A stretch of DNA of 56,386 nt, taken from Chromera velia (Eukaryota > Sar > Chromeraceae). Each line of letters opens with the position of its first letter. Positions within the stretch are counted from its first letter, which is position 1. Position numbers and translations under genes: made by a program. The notes beneath the pieces are model-generated. The model was not told where the DNA came from. It saw nothing but the letters and a program-made list of their open reading frames with translations, and made no database searches. The DNA is taken from the NCBI GenBank assembly GCA_018398765.1, contig JAHBMJ010000002.1:82228-138613 (forward strand), written 5' to 3'. This document shows, piece by piece, positions 36,501 through 47,489 of this stretch.

Positions 36501-39123
36501 GGTACATGGAGAGTGAGGATTCTGTGACCGTGCAGTGGGAGAGAATGAAGCTCGGCTACTTCTCTTCCACCGTCATGACCTTCCAGGTGGTCATTCACAA
36601 AGACGGCACTATCAGATTCTTCTATAAACAAATGGACGGAACTGACCAAGTCTGCCTCTCTGACTCCTGCAGCGACAAGCCCTTCATCGGCCTTGCTGTC
36701 GAGTCTGACCACACAAAGGACATCGTCTTTGAACCCACCGCCTCCTTCCCTGCAGAGTTCATGGCTTTCTCCTTCCAGCCCTCAGCCCCCGCAGGCGCCC
36801 TTGAGGTTGTCTTCTCTTCCTCTTCCGGCACCGTCTCACCCGCCTCCTCTGAATCCTCCGCCGTCCAGTCCACCGCATCCGACGATCCTTGCCCCTTCTG
36901 CCCCTTCCTCCCGGGAGGAGGCATCTTCCGTGGCAACGGCTCCGCCCCCTTCATTCCCGGTGGTGGCATCTTCAGAAACGAATCTTCCTGGTCTCCCTTC
37001 CTTCCCGGTGGGGGTGTGTTCAGATCCGAAGAGGAATTCAACCTCCTCTTCGTGCCCCAGGGAGGTGTGTTCAGATCCGATGCATCCACAGGCAACGCAT
37101 GGGACCTTATGGCATTCAACCCTGCTGGGGGTGTCTTTAGAAACGGCACCTACCCCACTCCCTTCCTTCCCGGTGGGGGTGTGTTCCGATTTATGCCCGG
37201 AGGAGGTTTGTTCAGATCGAACGCGTCCGAAGTGTTCATTCCCGGTGGTGGTATCTTCAGACAGGAGGACGGGTCGACGGTCTTCATCCCTCCTGGAGGA
37301 TTGTTCAGATCCAATGACAGCACTCCCTTCATCCCAGGGGGAGGTCTCTTCAGAGGATCCAACGATTCTACTCCCTTCATTCCTGGAGGTCTGTTCAGAT
37401 CCAATAACTCCACTCCCTTTATCCCCGGTGGACTTTTCAGAAACGATTCTGGCACCATCCCCTTTATCCCTGGTGGTCTGTTCCGTGGCAACGAGTCCAT
37501 TCCCTTCATTCCCGGAGGTCTCTTCAGATCCTCCAACGACTCTTCCCCCTTCCTTCCTCCCGGAGGTATCTTCAGAAGCCTTCCCGGAGTGTACACCTTC
37601 TCCCCCAACGGCATCTTCAGAAATGAAGAGAACGGATCCGGCCCCTCGGTGTTCATCCCTCAGGGCGCCTTCAGAGGACTCAGTGGAGAGGAAGTCAACG
37701 AATTCCTTCCCGTCGGTGTGTTCAGAAACGCCTCTTCTGATCCCTTTGTGCCTATCGGCATCTTCAGAGGCTTCGGAGATCAGGGAGAAGAGCAGTTCGT
37801 CCCCTTCGGATTCATCGTCACCCCTGTCGGGTACACCCCTGTGGGTGTGTTCAGAACTGACGGCGCCAACGGACCCTTCGTCCCTGTCGCTCTCTTCAGA
37901 GACCAGGGCACTGCCGGAGCTGCCCCCTTCCTTCCCGCCGGAATCTTCAGAGAGTCCAACGGCGTTCCTGAAGAGTTCATCCCCATCGGACTCTTCAGAG
38001 ATGCCTCCTCTGACGGACCCTATATCCCTGCAGGGCTCTTCAGATCTTCTATGGACCTTGCTCTTGCCAATTTCCCCTATCTCCCTGTGGGCATCTTCAG
38101 AGAGACCCTCGAGGCCTCTCCGTTCCTTCCGATGGGAGTCTTCAGAACAGAGGGAGACTTTTCTTGGCCCTTTGTGCCGTTGGGACTCTTCAGAGGCAAC
38201 GAGACCGGAGACTTCTCTCCCTTCATGCCCACCGGTGTGTTCAGAGAGGAGACTGCTGAGACATTCATCTGGCCCTTCCTCCCCGGCGGGGGCGTTTTCA
38301 GAGACGAGACTGCAGGGACCGTGTCTGGACCCGAGTTCTTTCCCTTCATCCCCGGCACAGGCCTCTTCAGGTACGGCGATCAGTCTCACAGTGCATGCAT
38401 GAATGCATGGATGCACGAACATGTTGCCAGTCAAAGAAGCACTACTTTCAAACGACTAGATCGTTTCCCTATCCATAAAATGAAGTGCTTACCCCCGTGG
38501 CTAACAGCAACGTCCTTTTATTGCCTTTACCCCTTAATTCCCTCCTCCTGTCTTCCTTCTGTGTTTCAACCCCCCCTGCATGCAGGTCCGAGACTGCCGC
38601 CCCCGGTCAGGCTCTCGTGAAGGCCTCCCTGAAGCTCCCTGCTGGGGGTTCCACCGGGTCCGTCTACAGAGGCAAGATCGTCCTCAGAACCTCCGACCCC
38701 TCCGTGCCTGTCGTGGAGGTCCCCGTGGAGATCAAACAGGCTGAGGTGCCTGACATGCCCACCACAACTACCACCACCACGACCACCACCACCACCCCCG
38801 GTGCCTCTACCACTACCACTACTACCACCACAACTGCAGCAGCAGGCGACGCTGTGATCCCCTCCAGCCCCCTGCTTCAGTTCGAGCGCATCCCCGGTGC
38901 CGCCATCAAGGGACACAACCAGGAGGTTGCAGTGACAGCCGACGTGGAGGCCTGTGCTTCTGAGTGCCTGGCTCGGTCCTGGTGCAAGTCCTTCGACTGG
39001 GAGGTGCTCAAGAACGAGTGCAAGATGTCGATGCAGGACAGGTACTCTGTGGGGGAGGGTGGGTTCATCGAGCTTGCTCACGGATGGGTGGACTATTATG
39101 GCAGATACAGAGAGGCTCGTTAA
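33510..39123 (+). CDS. secreted PGGGxFR-repeat protein with Ig-like modules and PAN domain
   Basis: Five exons join in phase: 33510-33817, 33932-35191, 35437-36232, 36437-38370 and 38586-39123, giving 1611 aa. Residues 1-25 are a signal peptide (SLLLALLVGVAAVSV). About residues 26-65 and 490-620 read like Ig-like modules known from bacterial secreted proteins (VTFDITNNGEEDITLNI; MDFGTQAVHQPSEAKSFDI). Array 1 (about residues 72-465) and array 2 (about 940-1435) hold some 21 and 30 copies of a P-x-G-x-FR motif at about 13-18 residue spacing. Between them, TGIWYMESEDSVTVQWERM with FQVVIHKDGTIRFFYK resembles a beta-sandwich found beside such modules. After array 2 come a third Ig-like stretch, a poly-Thr linker and a PAN/Apple domain (about 1530-1607) with its paired Cys. 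The motif itself is new to me. A structural or adhesive surface role is inferred. Confidence 0.88.
33715..35010 (+). repeat. PGGGxFR array 1
   Basis: About 21 motifs, two in exon 1 and nineteen in exon 2. The core runs from full PGGG[VIL]FR to shorter P[VIQS]GLFR forms toward the end. The intron at 33818-33931 falls between motifs, so the array is split at a unit boundary. Confidence 0.9.
36896..38370 (+). repeat. PGGGxFR array 2
   Basis: About 30 motifs in one exon. The first half is dominated by F[IL]PGGG[VIL]FR and FIPGGLFRS; from about 37600 the forms are P[VIAM]G[VIL]FR, and the last two return to PGGGVFR and PGTGLFR. The exon ends inside the last FR codon, which is completed by exon 5. 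Confidence 0.92.
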
Positions 39124-40720
39124 AGGAAAGTCAAAGAGGGGTTGGAGAAACACGAAGAGAGAAGGGAGGAAGGAGAAGCAGCGAGGGCATCTGAGCATTC
39201 TCAGCTCCTGTTCCTGCCGTCCCTTTAGAGAGCAGAGAGAGACCCCACATGCACACATTCACAGAGAGTAGTGAGAGAGAAGACGTTCCCCGACTGCGAA
39301 AAACGCGAGTCGGAGAATGAATAGATGAGAGAGTCTCGTGAAAAGACGAAAGAGAATCATTCACTTGAATTCCTGCCTGTTTGCTCAGACAGCAGAATGA
39401 GCGATCAATCAAATTTTTCCCCGGAAAGGGTTTCCTTCCTTCCACCCGCCTTTCCGGTGTGTGAATGAGGGTGTAGAGAAGAGAAGAGAGAGCCGAGCGT
39501 GCGAAGGATTTTGGCTGATGCAGCCAATCGAGTTTCCTTCATGCATGCAGTCAGGTGTGTTTGTCTACCGGGTTCTTGATTTGGTTTTTCGTTCACATTT
39601 TCTGTTGTATTGTTGCACTGTTTGAACAGAAGAGTTGAATGAAGTCTTGGCTCCCTTGTCTTGTCTATCACACATTCTTGTAGAAGCAGTAACTGTCAGA
39701 AGCCCTGCCATGTTGCGTCCGCATGGCGAGAGAGAAACGGGGAAAGAAACCTCGGAGGGCATTGTGGAACGAAAGCAGTGACTTTTGCCGTTATTTTCCG
39801 TGTAAATGAAGTCTCTATTAAGTCGATACGCGCGGTCTGACCATGCTTGGTACAGTGCAGGGCTTGCGAGCAAAAGCCGCGGCCTCTGTCCGTGCCTCGT
39901 TCATGTCCCAAGAGAGCGAAAAAAAAACGAATCGATGCTCAAAGAGAGAGGCTTTGTCAGAACGACAAAACTTGTGTGTCTGTGTATTTGCATGATAATG
40001 CGTGTCATGCATGCAACTTTTGCTGTGCGCGCGCAGTTGTGCATGCTAACAACGGAGGAAGTGGTCACACGGCCTTCGTGTGCAAGATGTGTGCCTGCAT
40101 GACGAAGTGTAATCTTTTACAGAGGAAGAAATCACTGCTGATTCACTGCATTCAGGATACAGTGGGTTTACGGACATGCAGCATCTGTGTTGTGATGGTT
40201 TTGCATGGTCAGCCTGCTTGTAAATAAAGCTTTGATCGAATGCGGCTTCCAACTATCTGCATGGCGGCTGGTAAAGATCAAAGAAGTACACAAGCAGACG
40301 CTTTGTTAATTTACCTATATGTGGCCAACTAAGCGATATTATGCCTCCAAAATTATTCTTATCGGCAATACTACTGCTATAAATGATAGCTAGCAGGATA
40401 GCATGTTATTGTAAAAAAAAAAGTTTGTCAAAGATTTTTTTTCTTCTCCAAAACAACGCACTGTTGTTAATTTAGCTGTTAATTGCACGGGTTTTACACA
40501 AGTGCATGTTATAAGGCACATGTTGCAGACCCTTAAAAAAAAAAAAGAAGAATGTATGTATCTCACTTTTTAGTAACTGTGATAATTAAAAAAGTAAGAC
40601 CCTAAGAGATTATTCCTAAATTATTCAGCTAGTCATTTAGAGCTAGATTCAGAGATTACTGCACTGTTTGCGGAGGCGACCTCTAAAAATCTTTAAAAGA
40701 TCTAGTATAAAAAATTAAAT

Positions 40721-40755
40721 CTAGGATTAAACACTAAAAGTTTAAACACTGTAAT
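40721..40755 (+). mobile_element. TIR-like end related to the 30128-31232 element (fragment)
   Basis: CTAGGATTAAACACTAAAAG at 40721 is a close variant of the terminal repeat CTAGGGTTGAACACTAAAG at 30128. No matching opposite end is visible before the assembly gap, so this may be a truncated or gap-interrupted copy of the same family. Confidence 0.4.
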
Positions 40756-40756
40756 A

Positions 40757-40840
40757 TAATCAGTAGTTTAGCGGTAAGGGAGCTCATATAATTCCAAGGC
40801 ATTAAGGTAATTACACTAGACTAGTCGATTCCTCGCTCTG
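40757..40840 (+). mobile_element. tRNA-like (possible SINE head)
   Basis: TTTAGCGGTAAGGGAGC at 40768 resembles a pol III A box and AGTCGATTCCTCGCT at 40824 a B box, spaced about as in a tRNA. No cloverleaf with a good acceptor stem can be drawn, so it is more likely a tRNA-derived short element or a decayed tRNA than a working gene. Confidence 0.3.
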
Positions 40841-41242
40841 TTCCTGTTGCAAGTAAGTCTCTTCATGTAGAACGCTACCGCACTTCAATTCTAGTAGGCT
40901 CGACTCTCAAAGTGCACACGCGCGGATAATGCTAAGACAGAACGAGCGCGGTCTGGCCCGGCGCAGCCCGATCCAACGCTGACGAATGGCGGCAAGCCGG
41001 CGGCACAAGCGTTCCCGTCACAAACACTGCTTTTAGAAAATTAACTAAAATTAAGCTAAAAATTAAGGAACATATCAAATGATTATTTATACTCGATTTT
41101 TTAGTTATAAACTGTCGCCATTCATGCTGGCTTACTATATAGTATATCTAGTATTACATAGGTTTATGTCATACATGTGTGACGAACATATACTACTACT
41201 ATGATATACGACTACTGATACAGAGTCCCCCAGGGGGGGGGG

Positions 41243-41554
41243 NNNNNNNNNNNNNNNNNNNNNNNNNNNNNNNNNNNNNNNNNNNNNNNNNNNNNNNNNN
41301 NNNNNNNNNNNNNNNNNNNNNNNNNNNNNNNNNNNNNNNNNNNNNNNNNNNNNNNNNNNNNNNNNNNNNNNNNNNNNNNNNNNNNNNNNNNNNNNNNNNN
41401 NNNNNNNNNNNNNNNNNNNNNNNNNNNNNNNNNNNNNNNNNNNNNNNNNNNNNNNNNNNNNNNNNNNNNNNNNNNNNNNNNNNNNNNNNNNNNNNNNNNN
41501 NNNNNNNNNNNNNNNNNNNNNNNNNNNNNNNNNNNNNNNNNNNNNNNNNNNNNN
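41243..41554. other. assembly gap (312 N)
   Basis: A run of N is bordered by a 12-base G run on the left (41231-41242, with one short break upstream) and a 15-base G run on the right (41555-41569). The homopolymers look like sequencing or gap-closing artefacts. Confidence 0.98.
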
Positions 41555-41570
41555 GGGGGGGGGGGGGGGC

Positions 41571-43900
41571 TTTAACATCGCACACTCCGGAGTGAACTTC
41601 TGTAAAAGAACAGCTAATCCTTTTTTCGTGCTTTAATTTAGCCTTTAAACCATGCGTTAATTAAATACGTGTGGTCCATAATGTGGATGGTGTTTTGATC
41701 TTCTTCGCGGATATATGTCGACGTATGGATTGTCTTTCCAGTTTGCCTCTGTGAAACTCCCTCACCAGCTCTCTCAGCCGTCAATCACACTTACACCCTC
41801 GCATGGAGAAGGGTGCACGGGTTTTCATGCAGCAAATTCAGAAGAAAAAAAAATTCAACGGCCCATCATGTTCAACATACACTCAAGCAGAGCACAGGCT
41901 GCACAGAATATGAAATGCTGTCCAAGCAAAGAGAAACACAGGGAATGATAGCGAGGAGCAAGGAAACCGGTCGTAAGGCTCAGCCTTAGGAAAAAAGGGA
42001 GGCACAAACTGACAAGACAGTTCCGAAGAAACAAAGCACAGGAATTGACGTTCAAGGGTTGACATTTGACTCACAACTTGGGTAGCGCCAGGAAGGAGAC
42101 ATTCATACAGGGGTAAAGTGTAATTCAAACAAAGATCGAAACGTCATGGTCGTCTTCATCATGGACTTGCGGAAGTCATTCACGAATGGATAGACAGATG
42201 AAAGAAAGGCAAATCTTGAATTCAGAACTCGAAGAAATTCAAGCACAGGCGAATCTGCTGGCTGATGGTCCTCGGCAACGTTAAGTGCCGTCCCTACCCC
42301 CCTTTCCCCAGCGCCTATGTCAACCCCAATGGAAACCAAACGCCGTGCAATACGCAGCTTTTTTGCGAAAAGATGTCGTTCGTTCTCTTTTGAATCGAGG
42401 ACGAATGCAACGTAGTGAAGCGCAGTACGCGCAACATTGTCTACTGCAAGGGGGTGAGCACCTCTCGCCAACAAAAGATTGAAGACATTCAGGGTGCCGT
42501 TCCCAGCTGCAACATGAATGACTGTGCGACCCTCTTTATCCCTTGCATGAATATCAGCCCCGCGAGAAATGAGCAACTCTGCAATGTCTCTGAAATCTCT
42601 GCTAGAATCTCTGAGATGCCCCCAATCAATACGAGCAGTACAAAACAGCGGAGTCTGTCCATACTGGTCCCTCTCGTTCACTCTTGCCCCGCGGTTAAGA
42701 AGCAATTGCACCACGTCTTTTCGGCCAAACCTTACTGCTGCAAAGAGAGCGGTATGACCGAATGCGCCCGTGGCATGCACGTTGGCACCCTGCGAGACAA
42801 GAAAATGGACCAGATCTACTGAACCCAATGCGGCGGCAAAATGGAGCGGTGTGACCCCCTTTTCACTGCTTGCCTCTAACTCTGCGCCGCTGCACACGAG
42901 GTACTTTGCAACTTCAGATCTGCCCTTCTTGTAAGCGACATAGAGGGCCCTCATCCCTCCTGAAACCTAAAACTCCAGCGCTGCCCCCGCCCCTACAAGA
43001 ATCTTGACTGCCTCCAGACTTCCAAAGTTGATTGCTCTAATCAACGCTGTCTCTTGAACTTTTTCTATGACTCCTGCCTGTGACTCACCCTGGGGCACCT
43101 CCACGACAGCGTCCACTGCCGCCCCAACCTTCAGGAGAAGCTCGAGGTCTTCCCTCTTCTGCCTCTCCCCTGTATTCATGAAGGCATCGAGAGCCTGAGG
43201 CAGGGTCTCGCCCGTGACTGTCTGGAAGTAGGGGATCACTTTGCGCATTGCGAGGGTAAAAAGCGGCTCCACATCCATCCTGTAGTACAAACTCAGGAGT
43301 GTATTCAACTCTATCCTCACACCCCTCCTCATATCCTCTATCAGTTTTGTAAGTCGGTGAAGAGCAGCCGCCTCCGTCGGAAGCAGCACAGAAGGCGTTT
43401 TGTCATGGAGAAGGTCTGGAGAGGAGACATCTCTTTTGGGCGGGTCGGAAAACTTGACAGCACCCAGGAGATCGTCCATATTCTCCACCAGACCCGCAAC
43501 CTCCCTGAGGCTCTCAGCAAGAGTCCTCAGCCCTTTGCGGACAGGCATAAGACTCGCGGCTGTTCTTTCCCTTCGCACCATCGGGGTGACACACTGATTC
43601 AAAAAATTAAGTAGGAGAAGAGAGACGGTTTTTTTCTGACGGAAACGATCGAATGAGAGCAACGGACTCAGAAAGCCCAGAATCGACCAACGCTCAGTAA
43701 ACCTTACACGCAAATGCCAAACTAATGACAAACAGCATTTTTCACGACCAGGTCACTGCAAGCAGCGTCCTCCAGAAGTTTTCTGAATTTTTCTGACAGC
43801 TTTAATGGCTGGAGAGAAGAGAAAGCATCTGCAATTGTAATGGGCCGGGCTCTCGCGCGCGGCCCCGAGAGCTCCTGCGATGGCGCGCCGCCGCATGCAC
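41571..43900 (-). repeat. inverted duplication, copy B
   Basis: Reverse-complement match to 1110-3500. The match includes the GC-rich upstream block (43840-43900) and the downstream region up to 41571, where it runs directly into the G run and the gap. Confidence 0.85.
42103..43581 (-). pseudogene. ankyrin-repeat protein, copy B, broken by a nonsense codon
   Basis: This is the inverted second copy of the gene at 1465-2862. From ATG 43581 the frame is homologous codon by codon down to 42967, where CTTCAG of copy A is TTTTAG here, giving an in-frame stop just before the ankyrin repeat that starts VSGGMRAL. After the stop the same frame stays open to 42103 through the remaining repeats, with only one in-frame insertion (RDSS near 42595) and scattered substitutions. 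Its C-terminal tail differs from copy A because of a 4-base difference in a TA tract. It may be a recent pseudogene, or it may make a truncated N-terminal protein of about 205 aa. A base-calling error next to the gap region is possible. Confidence 0.75.
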
Positions 43901-45222
43901 TAGCTCACGCATGTACTCACTTGACTCCGCGCGCGCAATGCGCGCGAACTGACTTGTACGTACGTATATCCCTGGTATCGGTGCATGTATTGGTCGCCTT
44001 CGGCGTGCGATCGAGTCGTTTCCGATCGAATTAAGCCGGCTTCCGTTTGTCATCCTTCACACTCGCTGTCTTTCTCTTATCCTTCGTCGTGGTGAGTGTT
44101 CTGCTCTCAGTTTGCTTTGCACGGCCAGGCGCAGCCAGGTGACCTGGCTTCGCAAGCGCGCTTGACAGGGTGACTCAACAACTGTTGTTCTGGTCAAGCT
44201 TCGAGCCATTTTTCTTCATTCCTTCTCGTTACGTTCTTCCTACATTTCTGTCGTGAGGTTGTTCGACAAGAGCAAAGGGCAAGGGTGAAGGGTGGCAGTA
44301 GGCCCAGTGACAGTCACACTGACACACAGCCTGTGACATTCTACCAGTCGCGCTGCTGCATTGAAAACGATCTGACTGTCAAGGCGACGCACTTTGTAAG
44401 TCAGATTGTTTACATTAGGATGGATTCTCGTAAGTCTGCTTCAAGTCTGCTTGGTAGAGGCGAGGAGCGGCAGCAGCTTTCAATGAACAACAGATGTCTT
44501 GATTGAGCGCACGGAGCAGTCATCATCACGTCACACACGCTTGATGACTGTCCATGAGCTTTGTCATGCACTCCTGATCTTCGAAGCCCGGTTCCTTCTT
44601 GAATGTCTGTGAGGAATGCAACTGCTGTGCGCTTTGTTGCTGCGCGTCATGAACTCTGTTGGATTCTGTTGGTAGTACGGCTGGTTGAGAGGGATGACAA
44701 GTCGCTCATGCACCCTGCCCTGGGGATGCTGTTGGCTACTGCGGTCGTTTTGTTTCACGTGGGTTCAGGTTCTCCGTGGTCGTCCGTTGGGCTGTTGGTT
44801 GGTCGTTGCAATCTTCCATATGGAGGTTCTCTGCTTGCCCTCTTTATCGGTCTCCGTTCGCTCCCAGCGTTTGATGACGGTGTCCGTCTTCTAATGTATA
44901 TCCACGCAGTGTTGCCCCTTCCTTTCCTCCTTGCCTATCCTCTCCCCTCTCTCCAGCCCTTTTTGTCATGCATTTCTTTCTTCCTGTTCCCAAGTGTTCG
45001 TTTACTGATGTGTGTGCTATTTCCTCTTTTGTTTGCAGTAGTGTTGGATGTTCGTGGGGGTGCGGGAGGGTGTGGTATCTTTGTGCACTCCTTGTCACTC
45101 CTTTATGGGTGTCCTCCCAACTGGGTACCCAAAGAAAAACCCGTCTGTACCTCTGGTCGCGTTGAGCTTTGGGTCTGGTGATCCAACTGTGCGTCTGCCC
45201 ACCTTTACGTTTGAGTAATCTG

Positions 45223-45258
<36 letters not shown>

Positions 45259-45535
45259 ATTGTGTCCATGAAGAAAAGAAGGGAGAAGAAGAAACATATA
45301 GTCTGTCTGTCCGTCTGTCCCATTTTGTCTGTTATGTTCATCAAGAAAAGGAGGGAAAGAAAAAAGGCAGTCTGTCTACTTGCGCGATTGGCTCCTGAAT
45401 CAACAGAGGCATCCTACGGAAGCGATAAGGAACAAATGTTTTGAGTTTTTTTCTTTTTGCTCCTCTTACTCGCCCCTCAACCGTCTTCTCCTTCATCCTC
45501 TCTGCGCTCTCTCCCTCTTGTGTCGCTGCGTGCAG
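43901..45535. other. region upstream of the tandem array, no firm gene
   Basis: A stretch 44285-44396 followed by TTT|GTAAGT could be an exon (reading THTDTQPVTFYQSRC). A rightward frame at 44603-45181 is open but of ordinary composition. TCTG runs occur at 45223-45255. I cannot join these into a gene. Confidence 0.3.
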
Positions 45536-45617
45536 GCAGAATCGGGTCAATCAATTGCATTGACAGGAGTGCATGCGTGAAGTACGACTCGTGGACACAT
45601 CCGGCACAATTGAAGAG
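45536..45617 (+). pseudogene. exon-like segment A, unit 1
   Basis: An 82-bp segment between a pyrimidine tract plus TGCAG and GAG|GTCAGT. In the frame that is open in unit 3, this copy has TTGCATTGA in place of TTGCGTCGA, which introduces a stop. The rest reads REVRLVDTSGTIEE. Confidence 0.4.
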
Positions 45618-46289
45618 GTCAGTGGACTTGCCTTGTGGTTGGACAGCAAAGAAGTGTTTTTGCTTCTGCTGAATTGTTCGTTTGTTTGCTTGTTTGTTTG
45701 TTCTCTCGAGAGTCGTTTAGACGTCTGTATTTTTATGTCAGTATGGGCTTTGAGTCTGTTTGTCAAAGACTTCAGCGTTATTTCACGAAACGGTACTGGC
45801 GGAAGGGCTTCTTGTTTTGTTTCTCGTGAAAGAAGATCAGACTGCCTGCCGATCGATCCATCGATCGATCGATTGATTCTGTTTTCCCAAGAAAAGAAAA
45901 GCCATATTCAATACCTTTTGAGAAGGCCTTCTTTCATTCATTCTGGTGGCTTAGTCTGTGCGTCTCTACGTCTCTTCTGTTCTGTTCCTTTCCTTTCCTT
46001 TCTTTTCTTTTTTTTGTTTGTCAGTCCTTGAGTGTACCTGTCTCTCTGCCTCTCTGTGGAAGTAGGGGGAACAAAAAAGGAATGGTCTGTCTGTGCATCC
46101 ATCTGTGTCTCTGTCTGTCTCTCTGTCTGTTTGTCTTTTCCTCCGGTTGCTCATTGAAGGCTTGATTTGTTGGTTTCGAGATTGGATGAAGAGACAAAGA
46201 AGACTAGCAAAGAAGAAAGACAAAGATCAGTCTGTGGACCGTTGCGTCCGTTCTCTTTCGAGATTGATAACACAAAGAGTCACTCTCAC

Positions 46290-46325
<36 letters not shown>

Positions 46326-46332
46326 GTCTGTC

Positions 46333-46372
<40 letters not shown>

Positions 46373-46419
46373 TCTCTGTCTGTCTGTCTGTCTTTCTGTC
46401 TGTCTGTCTGTCTCTGCAG

Positions 46420-46479
46420 GCTCCTTTCACCGAGTCCTTCGCAGAGAGCAAGCACACGGCCGGAGAGCGACATCATGAG
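46420..46479 (+). CDS. exon-like segment B, unit 1 (20 codons)
   Basis: 60 bp, phase 0 at both ends, bounded by CTGCAG and GAG|GTCAGC. It reads APFTESFAESKHTAGERHHE. All three copies keep the length and the frame. The tract in front is (TC)n-(TCTG)n-(TG)n-(TCTG)n. It could follow segment A, which also ends in phase 0, but the rest of the gene was not found. Confidence 0.4.
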
Positions 46480-47418
46480 GTCAGCTTGAGATTCTTTTTT
46501 TGATTGACTTTGCGAGTCGATGTCGTTGGACGCTCATCCATATGCATTTGTGTGTGGACGGGAGGGAATGAGGTTTGCCCGCCTGGCTCTCAGTTTCTTA
46601 TCGCGAGTCTCCGCAACTGCTGTTGCGTTCGCGTCGGTGTGGTCTCTTAGACACCAGACGAGGAATTTGCATTCTCAGCTTGCGTAGTTTACGTGAGCAA
46701 GCAACAGATCCATCAACTGGCCATTCTTCCTTCGGTGATGTGTGGATGAGCGTGAGACCACCAATATTCCCGGAGGAATTCAGTCTTTCTGTCTCGCATG
46801 TCTACCTTTCTGCTTGTCTGCGTGTCTGTCTTGGTACGTATGCATGATCGAGTGCGTGTGTGTGTTGGTGAAAAGTCAGTCGTGAATTTTCGGCGCTAGC
46901 CTCTGCTTTGCATACCGACAGAGACTGCATGCGGCTATGAGCTTCTGTGTCAGAGCTCAGCCTAGGGGGCAGGGGTTGGACCTCGTTTGTATATCGAGGG
47001 GGGGTGGAATGCGGTCTCGGGTTGCACTTCAGAGGGGTCGTTGATTCAGTGATCGTTGGGTTGGGCACGTATGGTTTTGGAAACGGCAGCTGTCTCCTGA
47101 ATTTGTGTCCACTGAGGGGGATAGTGGGTGCGTTCAGACACCCATGCTGCTGTCTGCTCCTTGACTGGTTGTCCACGCAAACCATCGGTCTCTGACTGCA
47201 TGGCCAAAGGATCGACTTAGTGTTGCCCTTCCTTGCAGAACGGAAAAGTAGACCAGTCGAATTAGTGTCCTCCCTCGTATTTAACCTTGTCGCGTATGTA
47301 ATCGTATTTATCAAAACTTCCGAGTCTCCTTATTTCACCTTCTTTTCCTCTCCTTCGACAGTCTTCTCCTTCATTCTCTCTGCGCTCTCTCTTTTCTCTC
47401 TTGTGTTGCTGCGTGCAG

Positions 47419-47489
47419 GCAGAATCGGGTCAATCAATTGCGTCGACAGGAGTGCATGCGTGGAGTCCGACTCGTGGACACATCCGGCA
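47419..47489 (+). pseudogene. exon-like segment A, unit 2 (cut at N)
   Basis: Identical in type to unit 3 up to CATCCGGCA, then a single N, then sequence that belongs about 1.1 kb further on in the unit (GATCCATCAACTGGCCATGC). The join is most likely a collapsed assembly rather than biology. Confidence 0.6.

Larger units (their letters stand above)
39124..41242. other. 3' flank then AT-rich intergenic DNA up to the gap
   Basis: From 39124 to about 40230 the GC content is moderate and no frame looks coding; AATAAA at 40223 could end a transcript. Beyond that the DNA is AT-rich, with a TIR-like end at 40721 and a tRNA-like segment at 40757-40840. Confidence 0.45.

Noticed and set aside
44603-45181. 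192-codon hydrophobic frame upstream of the tandem array
   Set aside because: Its hydrophobicity comes from pyrimidine-rich intron-like sequence; no conserved motif or clear start context.
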